Positions 18,531 through 27,161 of a stretch of 48,587 bases of DNA are shown here, one piece after another. This stretch comes from Actinomycetota bacterium (GTDB taxonomy: Bacteria > Actinomycetota > Actinomycetes > S36-B12), in NCBI GenBank assembly GCA_009699015.1, contig WLOY01000006.1, positions 1 through 48,587 of the forward strand, given 5' to 3'. The notes under the pieces were generated by a model that did not search any database, had not been told where the DNA came from, and saw nothing but the letters and a program-made list of their open reading frames with translations. The translations under genes and the position numbers were made by a program. Position 1 is the first letter of the stretch. Each line of letters starts with the position of its first letter.

Positions 18531-21500
18531 CTATCGCTTTCGCTTGGGCCTCACGGTGATCTGCTTCTCCTCGCTGCTCGCGACGACGGCCCCCTTCTGC
18601 ATGACGACAACGCGGTAGGAGTACGTCGCGCCGGCAGGAACCGCCTTCTTGATCCGGAAGGAGTAGCGCCCGGCCTTGTTCGTCCTCGTCCGGTCCTTCA
18701 CCACCCACTGACCGTTGACGAGCATCTGACGCTCGACGATCAAGCCCTTGGCGCCCTTCTTGGGCTTGACGCGGCCGACGAACTTCACCGCGGATCCCGC
18801 CCGGGGACGCAGCGTCGGGCCGACCTTCATCGTCACGCGAACGCCGCCGACGGAGGCAACCGGGTCTTCGGCCGTCGACTCAGAGCCGGAGGACGGCTGC
18901 GAGGAAGGTTCGGGGCTTGCCGCTGGCGCGCCGCCCGAGGCACCGCCAGCGCCATCGATTGCCGAGATGTAGGTCGACTTCAGCCCGAAGTTCGTCCGCG
19001 CCTGCGTCGCTGGCATCGTTCGCTGACTGCCGTCCTGGAGGGTTGCGGTGAGAGTCTTGGCCGCGCCAGACGAGAGCCGATCGCTCACCGCCAGCTTCCA
19101 GATATCCGCGACGCCGAATGCCTTCGCCGCATCGGCCTGCGAGACCTTCACCGTCCAGGCGCGGTTCGTGTTGTCGGGGTGAAGGGCCCAGCGGTCGTCG
19201 ACGCTCACCGCATACGGCAGGTCACCGCCCCAGACGTCCTTGACCGAGGTGGTCGCCCCGCCCGTGGACGATGTGTAGAACGCCTTGATGGGCTTGCCCT
19301 TGTAGAGGACCGCGAGTCCAGTGGTGTCAGTAGCGTTCGTCGCCTTCACCGCGGCGGTCCACCGCTCGCCCTTGGGCCCGCTCTGCTTTCCCCAACCGAC
19401 GAAGGTTTGGTCCGTGAACGGGCCTCCCCCGTCATCGACATGGCATGAGCACGACTTCCGCAGGCCGTCGTCGATCTTCGACAGGCCATAGGACCGCGCT
19501 GCGATCACCTGCGCCTGCATGGCCGCCTCGGGCCATGAGCTCGAGACCTCGGAGATGCCGTAGAGGTACTCCTCGTGGACCCTCACCGAGTTCACGGCGT
19601 TCAGCCGGACCCCGGAGGAGGTGTTCACCGCGGTGAGGTCGACGAAGCCGTACCGGTACCTGTGCCCGGTGGAGCCGAAGGTTCCACTCGGCCCGATGAC
19701 GTTGAGCAGGGTGGGCGGGCCTGCGGCACTGCCCGGGTCCCGGGTGCCCGCCCAGCGGATCTTGACCGTGGGCGCGGCCCCGAGGTCGGTCGCGGTTCCA
19801 TTCGCTATTTTGCGCACGCCGACCGATGATCCGCTCACGTCGAAGGCGAAGACATCGCCCGGTCCACCGAGGGTGGCAATGCCGCCAACGGTCACCTCCA
19901 CTGCCCCGCCGCCCTGGTCGATGGCCTCGGAGCGAACCTGCGCGGACTGGACCTGATGCAGCAGGTTCACGCGGATGTCCATGTCGTCCCGGGTCGGTTC
20001 CACGGTCGTGCCCGAGTAGTAGTGGCTGACGATGCTCGATGCGTCCCGGCCTTCGAGTGCCATGCCGTAGGCACCCCACTGAGACATGCCGATCCCGTGG
20101 CCGTAGCCGCTGCCGGTCAGCGTGAATCCCTCCGGGGGACCGCAGGGATCCATCGGCGACGACATGGTTGCGGGGATGACGCCCGTCCCCGCCCACGGGA
20201 AGATCGCGTCGCCGTTGCTCGACCCGTTGAGCGTGAGGGTGTAGGTCCCGGGTGGCACCTGCGCACCGGAATCGTCGAGCTTGTCCCAGCCGATCGACAG
20301 GGGCCCACCCGCCTCCTGCTGCCCGCTCAGGGTGCGCACCTGGGCGCCGCAGCGCGAGGTCACCGCAACCGTCCAGGTGAGCGGGGCGGTGGTCGTCGTG
20401 CTGAGCACGAGCGGCTCGCTCGCCCCCCAAGCGGCCGGTGCGGACATCGCAGGATTGAAGGCGGTCACGCCCATCTTCGAGGCGACCATCGACCGGATGA
20501 TCGGGATCTGGGGCTCGAGATACCTGCCTGGGCAGGCGGTCTGGCCAATGTCGCGGTGACCGCCGATGACCAGTGCGTTGGCCTGCTCCCCCGGCTGGTA
20601 GCGGGAGGTGCCGGCGCTGGAATCCGAGACGAGAACCGCGCTGCCGTTCGGATCCCGGTGGTTCATCGACAGCTTCCACGCCATGAGCTGCGCCACCGAC
20701 TCGTCGATCGCCGCCATCTCCTCGGGGGGCAGATTCTTCGACTGGAAATTTCCGATCGCCGATACGGCGAAGGTCTCATTGTTGAATCCCGCGGTATGGC
20801 CCCCGATGACCGCCTGATCCATGCCCCCTGCCCGGCCCTCGTACAGGCGCCCGAACCGGTCGACGAGGAAGTTGTAGGCGAGATCGGAGTAACGCAGTCC
20901 CTTCACGAACCAGCCGTAGAGGTTGCGGACCTGCTGGGCCGACTCCTCCGGCGAGTACGAGTTGCTCGTCACGGTGTGGTGGAGGAAGGCCGCCTTGATG
21001 GTGCCCGAGTACTTCGGGCCCGCTCGGCGAAGGGACTCGTTGGCCCCCCACTGGGCACGGGTGATGATCGTGGGCATCGGGGCGCCGAGCGTCGCGGCAG
21101 CCACGGTTGAGATCGGCAGGCTGTCCGGCTCCGGTCCGAACGGAAGGTCAGCGTCCTCGTCGACAACAGGGTTGTTCATGAGCATGACCTGCGGATCCAC
21201 GGGCGAAATCCCGCCCGGCGTATCGATGCGCACCTGGACGCCATCGGCCTCGCCGGTGATGAGCGGTTCAGTCCCGAAGCGAACTCCCTGAGCCTCGAGG
21301 GATCCCGGGTCGGGCGCGTGATCGGAGACCGGAAGCGGGGTCCAGTTGCTCCATCCGTCGTCCTCCCTGACTCGAACGAGGATCCGCGACGTCGCGTCGA
21401 GGGGCGATGCCGTCGTCACTCCCACGAGTCCGAACTCGTCGGTGGTCGTCTGGATCGTTGCGATGGCGGGGCGCAGGGGGGCGCTCGCGCGAGCGGCGAC

Positions 21501-21821
21501 CTGACTCGCGCCCGTCGAGCCGGGCGCACCTGTGGCGGGCGGGGCTGCAGGCAGTGGCGCGAGTCCCAGTGAGTCCACATGCGGGTCACCGAGCAGGTCA
21601 TCCCACGATGCCATCGAGACGGCGCTCTCCGCAACGACACCCGCGTCGATGCCGGTGAGGTTAATCGTCTGCAGGACGGGAGTCACGGGGGCGCGCGCAG
21701 CGAGGCGGTCGCTGGAAGCGGGGGTGAGATCCGCGATAGGGACGAGGAAGGATGCGACGAGAATCGATGCGGCCAGGGAGGCGAGGACTGGACGGCTCAT
21801 GCGGCGGGGCGCACTGAGCAT
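18531..21821 (-). CDS. Secreted PGRP/amidase plus SpoIID (LytB) fusion protein
   Basis: Amidase: FLHHTVTSNSYS...GGHRDIGQTACPGRY; SpoIID: GYGHGIGMSQWGAYGMALEG...YLYGISEVSSSWPEAAMQAQVIAARSY; AAGGAG before ATG at 21821. Confidence 0.9.
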   Translation of the reverse strand: MLSAPRRMSRPVLASLAASILVASFLVPIADLTPASSDRLAARAPVTPVLQTINLTGIDAGVVAESAVSMASWDDLLGDPHVDSLGLAPLPAAPPATGAPGSTGASQVAARASAPLRPAIATIQTTTDEFGLVGVTTASPLDATSRILVRVREDDGWSNWTPLPVSDHAPDPGSLEAQGVRFGTEPLITGEADGVQVRIDTPGGISPVDPQVMLMNNPVVDEDADLPFGPEPDSLPISTVAAATLGAPMPTIITRAQWGANESLRRAGPKYSGTIKAAFLHHTVTSNSYSPEESAQQVRNLYGWFVKGLRYSDLAYNFLVDRFGRLYEGRAGGMDQAVIGGHTAGFNNETFAVSAIGNFQSKNLPPEEMAAIDESVAQLMAWKLSMNHRDPNGSAVLVSDSSAGTSRYQPGEQANALVIGGHRDIGQTACPGRYLEPQIPIIRSMVASKMGVTAFNPAMSAPAAWGASEPLVLSTTTTAPLTWTVAVTSRCGAQVRTLSGQQEAGGPLSIGWDKLDDSGAQVPPGTYTLTLNGSSNGDAIFPWAGTGVIPATMSSPMDPCGPPEGFTLTGSGYGHGIGMSQWGAYGMALEGRDASSIVSHYYSGTTVEPTRDDMDIRVNLLHQVQSAQVRSEAIDQGGGAVEVTVGGIATLGGPGDVFAFDVSGSSVGVRKIANGTATDLGAAPTVKIRWAGTRDPGSAAGPPTLLNVIGPSGTFGSTGHRYRYGFVDLTAVNTSSGVRLNAVNSVRVHEEYLYGISEVSSSWPEAAMQAQVIAARSYGLSKIDDGLRKSCSCHVDDGGGPFTDQTFVGWGKQSGPKGERWTAAVKATNATDTTGLAVLYKGKPIKAFYTSSTGGATTSVKDVWGGDLPYAVSVDDRWALHPDNTNRAWTVKVSQADAAKAFGVADIWKLAVSDRLSSGAAKTLTATLQDGSQRTMPATQARTNFGLKSTYISAIDGAGGASGGAPAASPEPSSQPSSGSESTAEDPVASVGGVRVTMKVGPTLRPRAGSAVKFVGRVKPKKGAKGLIVERQMLVNGQWVVKDRTRTNKAGRYSFRIKKAVPAGATYSYRVVVMQKGAVVASSEEKQITVRPKRKR

Positions 21822-21925
21822 GCCATTCTCCTTCCTCTTCGCACTGATGACGCTGCTAGCACCTGCTGCCGCGCCTGGCTCGTCCGGACTGTTCGGACTG
21901 TTCGGACCCTGGGCACGACAACTGA

Positions 21926-21946
21926 ATCCGGGGCGGCGCCCCGGAT
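21926..21946. promoter_or_regulatory. Perfect hairpin ATCCGGGGC-GGC-GCCCCGGAT in the leader of the amidase-SpoIID gene
   Basis: 9-bp perfect arms, 3-nt loop. Confidence 0.55.
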
Positions 21947-21993
21947 CGGACTCCCACGGTGCCACATGAGCCCCAGGAATCACAATCCCCACG

Positions 21994-22020
21994 CGTCACT
22001 TTGATCACATTGTTCACATT
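21994..22020. promoter_or_regulatory. Three tandem 9-bp direct repeats (putative operator)
   Basis: Minus strand AATGTGAAC / AATGTGATC / AAAGTGACG, between divergent amidase-SpoIID and LCP genes. Confidence 0.5.
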
Positions 22021-22174
22021 CCTACCAGGTCTTAGGTAGCCCGGCTCACGCTGCTGCCCGGGAAACTCGCAGAAAACTCGCCGGCAAGTCCCCGGAACGC
22101 GCCGACGCGCAGGTGCGTCCAACGCTTGAAAGTCCTCAGTACAGCCGCCTCCGGCTTACGATGGCAGCGCACGG

Positions 22175-22222
22175 CACGAGCCACGACCAGCACGAGCCAC
22201 GACCAGCACGAGCCACGACCAG
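22175..22222. repeat. 16-bp tandem repeat, 3 perfect copies (cacgagccacgaccag)
   Basis: Read directly; upstream of, or in, the 5' end of the LCP gene. Confidence 0.95.
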
Positions 22223-22274
22223 CAACGACCCGGCACTTCCCCGATCGCCCCCTCACGAACGGACAACCGCCCGC

Positions 22275-23690
22275 ATGACCCAGCCCGCACGGCGCCGATG
22301 GCCTCGAGTTCTCGCAGCGACCCTCTCGGGGGCGATCGTTGCCGTGACCCTCGCCGGGGTCGGCGTGAATGCGATGATGGGACGCCTGCAGGACAACATC
22401 ACCGCGGTTGACGTCTCCGATCAGCTCGGTAACACCCCCGGCGGGACAGACGGCGCCATTGCCGTCGACGAGGCAGGCAACTACGAGCCGTTGACCGTCC
22501 TGCTCATGGGAAGCGACAGCCGCACCGGCAAGGACAACCGCGGCTACGGCAAGGCGTCGGAGTTCGGCGGCGCCCGTTCGGACACCACGATCCTGCTGCA
22601 TGTGAGCGCCGACCGGAAGAGCGCCATCGCGGTGAGCATCCCCCGCGACACCCTCATCACCCTGCCCACGTGCAAGTCCGACGGCAAGAGCGTCGGCGGC
22701 TACGAGGGCAAGTTCAACGCGGCGTTCGATCTGGCCGGGCCAGGCTGCACCATCAAGGCCGTCGAGGAGATGAGCGGCCTCAACATCGACAACTTCATGA
22801 TGGTCGACTTCGGCGGGTTCAAGCGCATCGTCGATGCGATCGGCGGCGTAGAGATCTGCCTCAAGGAGGACGTCAACGACGAGAAGAGCGGCCTGAAGCT
22901 GAGCAAGGGCAAGCACACCGTCGAGGGCGAGGAGGCTCTCGCCTTCGTCCGTGCCCGCAAGACACTCGGCGACGGCTCCGACACCTCGCGCATCCGCCGT
23001 CAGCAGGCCTTCATCTCCTCGCTCACTCGCAAGGTGCTCTCAAGCGGCACCCTCCTCAACCCCGCCACCCTCGTGAGCCTGCTCGATGCCGCCACCCAGT
23101 CCCTCACCGCCGACCCGCAGCTCGCGAACATCGACACCCTTCGCGAGCTGGCCCTCAGCATGAAGGACCTCCGGCCCAGCGACATCGCCTTCGTCACGGC
23201 GCCGTGGAAGCCAGCGGGCGACGGCGCCAACGTCCTCATCAACGCGAAGAAGGCCGCGCCCCTCTGGGAGGCCATCAAGCTCGACTCCACCTGGCCGCCG
23301 GCACAGGCCGATGATCAGCCGCTCCTCAAGACCGAGCCGTCGCAGATCTACGTCGACGTGCTCAACGGCACGGCAACGAAGGGCAAGGCGAAGAAGGTGG
23401 CCAAGGAGCTGCGGGAAGCCGGCTACCGGGTCGTCGAGGTCGGCAGCACGCCCGGCAAGGACGTCTTCGCCCAGACGGTGGTGCAGTACGACCCCAAGTG
23501 GGACGTGTCCGCCAAGACCCTGGTGTTCGCAGCAGGGGCACAGGGCGAGTCGATACCCAAGCATGGCCAGCGGATGACCCTCATCATCGGCGAGGACTTC
23601 ACGTCGATCAAGGACGTGACGATCTCGAGCATCGCGTCCGACCAGACCGCTGACCTCAACACCGCTGACGAGACGTACTGCGCGGCGTAG
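22275..23690 (+). CDS. LytR-CpsA-Psr (LCP) family protein with LytR_C domain
   Basis: N-terminal TM; VLLMGSDSRTGKDNRGYGKASEFGGARSDTTILLHVSADRKSAIAVSIPRDTLI; start could be 22161 or 22113. Confidence 0.92.
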   Translation: MTQPARRRWPRVLAATLSGAIVAVTLAGVGVNAMMGRLQDNITAVDVSDQLGNTPGGTDGAIAVDEAGNYEPLTVLLMGSDSRTGKDNRGYGKASEFGGARSDTTILLHVSADRKSAIAVSIPRDTLITLPTCKSDGKSVGGYEGKFNAAFDLAGPGCTIKAVEEMSGLNIDNFMMVDFGGFKRIVDAIGGVEICLKEDVNDEKSGLKLSKGKHTVEGEEALAFVRARKTLGDGSDTSRIRRQQAFISSLTRKVLSSGTLLNPATLVSLLDAATQSLTADPQLANIDTLRELALSMKDLRPSDIAFVTAPWKPAGDGANVLINAKKAAPLWEAIKLDSTWPPAQADDQPLLKTEPSQIYVDVLNGTATKGKAKKVAKELREAGYRVVEVGSTPGKDVFAQTVVQYDPKWDVSAKTLVFAAGAQGESIPKHGQRMTLIIGEDFTSIKDVTISSIASDQTADLNTADETYCAA

Positions 23691-23711
23691 CCGGACGGTC
23701 GCCCGCCGGGA

Positions 23712-24590
23712 CTAGATGACCGGCGGCCGACCGGCACGGGTCATGGCCCACACCGTGCGCCAGCGCATCGCCCGGCGACCTCCCGGGTTCACCCGCATTC
23801 CCTCCCAGAGCCCGCCGAACCAGGCACCCAGGGCAGCGCGGTTGCGCATGCGCAGGAGCGTGAGCCCGATCCAGCTTCCGACATAGATCGGCTCGAGGAC
23901 GAGGGGAAGGTTGCGGCGCGCCAGCCACACGCGATTGCGCGCGTTCAACCGGTAGTAGACATCGTGCCGGGCCGGATCGATCACCGGGTGGTTGACGGCG
24001 AGGTCGCCGGCGTACCACGCCACATACCCCTCGTCCCAGGTGCGCCACACGACCTCGATCCCCTCGTGCGCATAGAAGAACGGATCAGGCCAGCCCCCCA
24101 CCGCGTCGAAGACATTGCGGCGCATGGCCACCGCGCCCTCCCACAGCGACGTGGCCGGCCCCGGCTCGGCAGGATCGCCGACCCGCAGTCGCGGCACCCA
24201 GCGTCCGGGGGCTGCAGCACCGGTCGGATCCACCACGCGGGGCTGAACGAGCCCGAGCCTGGGGTGGGCCTCGAACCGCTCGGCGACCGCGAGCAGGAAC
24301 CCGGGATCGGGCAGGCTCGCGTCGTCATCGAGAAAGAAGAGCAGGTCGCCCTGGACGAGCGGCACCCCGGCATTGCGTCCAGCAGGGATGCCGACGTTCT
24401 CCGCTAGGCCCAGCGGCCGGACACCGACAGGCAAGCCCTCGGGCTGCCAGCCGTTGCCGACGACGACGATGTCGAGTTCGACTCCCTGCTGGGCCAGCAG
24501 CGACTCAATGCCGGCCCTGAGTTCCGCCGGCCGCTTGCCCATCGTCAGGACGACCACCCCGTATGCGCGACGCTCGGCGGGAACTGTCAT
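23712..24590 (-). CDS. Glycosyltransferase family 2
   Basis: VVVLTMGKRPAELRAGIESLLAQQGVELDIVVVGNG...DLLFFLDDDASLPDPGFL. Confidence 0.9.
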   Translation of the reverse strand: MTVPAERRAYGVVVLTMGKRPAELRAGIESLLAQQGVELDIVVVGNGWQPEGLPVGVRPLGLAENVGIPAGRNAGVPLVQGDLLFFLDDDASLPDPGFLLAVAERFEAHPRLGLVQPRVVDPTGAAAPGRWVPRLRVGDPAEPGPATSLWEGAVAMRRNVFDAVGGWPDPFFYAHEGIEVVWRTWDEGYVAWYAGDLAVNHPVIDPARHDVYYRLNARNRVWLARRNLPLVLEPIYVGSWIGLTLLRMRNRAALGAWFGGLWEGMRVNPGGRRAMRWRTVWAMTRAGRPPVI

Positions 24591-25390
24591 CGAAGCCGGC
24601 TGGACGACAGGATCGACGCGAGGTGACCGACCACGGTCACCACCCCGAATACTAGAAGCCCTGCCACGAGCACCCGCGTGGCGACGAGGTCGCCGGCAGC
24701 TGCATCGACGATCGAGGCGACGAGGGCAAGGAGCGTGAGCTCGACCGAGTGGTAGGCGCGATGGAACGGGATGAACCGTGCGACCGAGCGGAGGCTGCGC
24801 AGACCACTGCTGCGGGGCGCGGCCACCTCGGCCTTCTCGGTGAGCCGGGGCATGTCGTTGTAGGCGCGTGAGACGTGCACCATGTCGTTGAGCGCCTTGT
24901 TGTACAGGACCAGGACGGCGAGAAGCGCGCCCATGAGCGGCCAGGGCGAGTCGAGCCATCCGGCATCAGGGAAGCCCGCCGCCCGCAGGCCCAGCGCGAT
25001 CGGGATGAGGCCCTCGGCGGTGTAGTGGCCGACACGGTCCAAGAACACCCCGGCGGGCGACGATGTCTGCCGCCACCGCGCGACCTCACCGTCGGAGCAG
25101 TCCCAGAGCATCTGCATCTGCCCGAGCAGCGCGGCGAGGAACCCACCGGGCAGGCCCGGGATGAGGAGCGCAAAGGCCGCTGAGGCTCCGGTCGCGATCA
25201 TGAGCCAGGTCACCTGGTTCGCCGTGATCGACGTGCGCAGCAGCAAGCGGGTCAGGTAGGGCGAGACGTCACGAAGGTAGACATCGGCCACCCAGTGCTC
25301 GGAATTGCGGCGGCCGGTGATCGCCGGCGGCTGGCACACTTCGCGAATCTGGGCCAGGGTCGGTCGTAGCGGACGTTCAGTGAGGCTCAC
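24587..25390 (-). CDS. CDP-alcohol phosphatidyltransferase family protein, variant motif
   Basis: DCSDGEVARWRQTSSPAGVFLDRVGHY: family motif with last Asp replaced by His; GTG at 25390. Confidence 0.85.
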   Translation of the reverse strand: MSLTERPLRPTLAQIREVCQPPAITGRRNSEHWVADVYLRDVSPYLTRLLLRTSITANQVTWLMIATGASAAFALLIPGLPGGFLAALLGQMQMLWDCSDGEVARWRQTSSPAGVFLDRVGHYTAEGLIPIALGLRAAGFPDAGWLDSPWPLMGALLAVLVLYNKALNDMVHVSRAYNDMPRLTEKAEVAAPRSSGLRSLRSVARFIPFHRAYHSVELTLLALVASIVDAAAGDLVATRVLVAGLLVFGVVTVVGHLASILSSSRLR

Positions 25391-25400
25391 GTCATTCCCT

Positions 25401-27161
25401 TCAGTCCCGATCCCCGGAGCTCGCCAGCCACTGAATGGATGCGATGAAGACGAGGAGCAGCGACCATACAACGATCCCGATGACGAGCAGCCCCCCGAGG
25501 ACCGAGAGGCCACCGAGTGCCGCGAGCACGATGATGATCGTGCGGCCATCCCAGCCGAGCCCGGACCAGACGAGCCACCGCGGGGGCGATGCTCCTGCAA
25601 TCGCCCGGTAGAGGGTGTCGTAGTGGTGGAAGGCGATGATCGCCATCCACCAGAAGCCAAGGACCATGAGCGCGGGGAAGGCCGAAAGGCACAGCAGGGC
25701 GACGACCCCGAGCTCGAGGAATCGAAGCGCCGCCGGCACCGCCCAGGCAGCCCTCGACGACCAGAATTGCTCCCACCCCGCCGCGGACATGCCACGCGAG
25801 AGCACCGACGCGACGGGTCCGGCATCCGACTGGCGCGCGAGGAGCAGCGCCGCATCGGCGGGGGCCTGGCCCGACCAGCTGAGGGTCCGCAGGATTCGTC
25901 CGGTCGTCACGTATGCGAATGCGACGAGCCCGAGCCCGAGCAGTAGGCCCAGAGCCCAGGCCGCACCGAGGAACGCCGCTGCCAGGCTGATGACGAGCCA
26001 CCGCTCGCCGATCGGCATGTGAATCGCTCGCTTCGCCCACCGCACGCCGCTGCGCCTGTTGATGCGCGACGACATCTCCATCGCCCCCTGCACCGTCCAG
26101 CCGGAAGCGGTGACCGACGAGCCGTCGTCAGGGTCGGTGACGGGCCTGGGCTCGACACGCGCCTCCCGGCTGCGCTGCACCCTGGAGAAGTCGTAGTCCG
26201 TCATGTGACGGGTCGTCTGCAGGACGAGCATGATGATCGCGAGCGGCCAGATGTTCACGCCTGTGACTGCGGCCGCGCCGATCGCCAGGCCCGCGTAGGC
26301 GAGGTACTCCTTCACCCGATCGGTTGAGGCATCGAGCCAGGCGCCGAGCGCCGAGAACCGCCTCGTGGCCCGGGCGACCTCGCCATCGACGCAGTCGATG
26401 ACCAGGCTCAGCTGGAGGAGCACCGCCCCGAGCACGAGCGCCCAGCGCGAGCCGGCGGCAAAGGCGCCCGCGGCCCCGACGCCGACCGCGAACGACACGA
26501 GGGTCACCGCATTCGGGCTCATGTTCAGGCGCAGCGCCAGCCTCGTCAGCGGCTTCGATACCCGCCGCACGACGAAGGTCGAGTAGAAGCCGTCGTCCAT
26601 GCGATTCGCCTGCAGTTGCGCGATGCGCGCATCGGAGACCGCAGCCACCTCCTGCGCAGCCGCCACCGGATCGGCCGGGCTGCGAAACCACGGCACGTCA
26701 ACGAGCTCGATCGCCTTGCACGGCGTTCCGGATCGGACGATGGCGACGGCGATGAGCTGGGTAACATCATGCTCACTACTACCGATCTCACCTGACTCGA
26801 ATGCGCATGACTCGAATGCATCGGCCGTCGCATTGATGGCCGCGCCCACCGCCTTCGCATCCCGTGCAGCGATGACGAGGGCGCCGACGAACACGTGGTC
26901 GGGCGCGGTCACCCGATGGAATGGCGAGCCGACCGAGTTCACCAGGTGGTGGCGGACCCGGGTGTCCCCTTGCGTCGATGGCCGGACGAGCATGGCCGTG
27001 CCGGCGAAGGGGTCTGCCGTGATCTGGGCGAGAGCGGCATCGGCGATGACGAGGTCTGGTGCGACCACAGCCGTCGGGCCGGTGGCCAAGGACAATGCGC
27101 TGGCAACGAGCCGAAGGCCCTGCGCAACCTCGGCGCCCGATGGCCGCAGGACCTCGATCAC
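25401..27161 (-). CDS. CDP-alcohol phosphatidyltransferase with N-terminal nucleotidyltransferase-like region
   Basis: 586 aa; DCVDGEVARATRRFSALGAWLDASTD canonical CDP-AP motif; N-terminal ~190 aa soluble domain. Confidence 0.85.
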   Translation of the reverse strand: MIEVLRPSGAEVAQGLRLVASALSLATGPTAVVAPDLVIADAALAQITADPFAGTAMLVRPSTQGDTRVRHHLVNSVGSPFHRVTAPDHVFVGALVIAARDAKAVGAAINATADAFESCAFESGEIGSSEHDVTQLIAVAIVRSGTPCKAIELVDVPWFRSPADPVAAAQEVAAVSDARIAQLQANRMDDGFYSTFVVRRVSKPLTRLALRLNMSPNAVTLVSFAVGVGAAGAFAAGSRWALVLGAVLLQLSLVIDCVDGEVARATRRFSALGAWLDASTDRVKEYLAYAGLAIGAAAVTGVNIWPLAIIMLVLQTTRHMTDYDFSRVQRSREARVEPRPVTDPDDGSSVTASGWTVQGAMEMSSRINRRSGVRWAKRAIHMPIGERWLVISLAAAFLGAAWALGLLLGLGLVAFAYVTTGRILRTLSWSGQAPADAALLLARQSDAGPVASVLSRGMSAAGWEQFWSSRAAWAVPAALRFLELGVVALLCLSAFPALMVLGFWWMAIIAFHHYDTLYRAIAGASPPRWLVWSGLGWDGRTIIIVLAALGGLSVLGGLLVIGIVVWSLLLVFIASIQWLASSGDRD

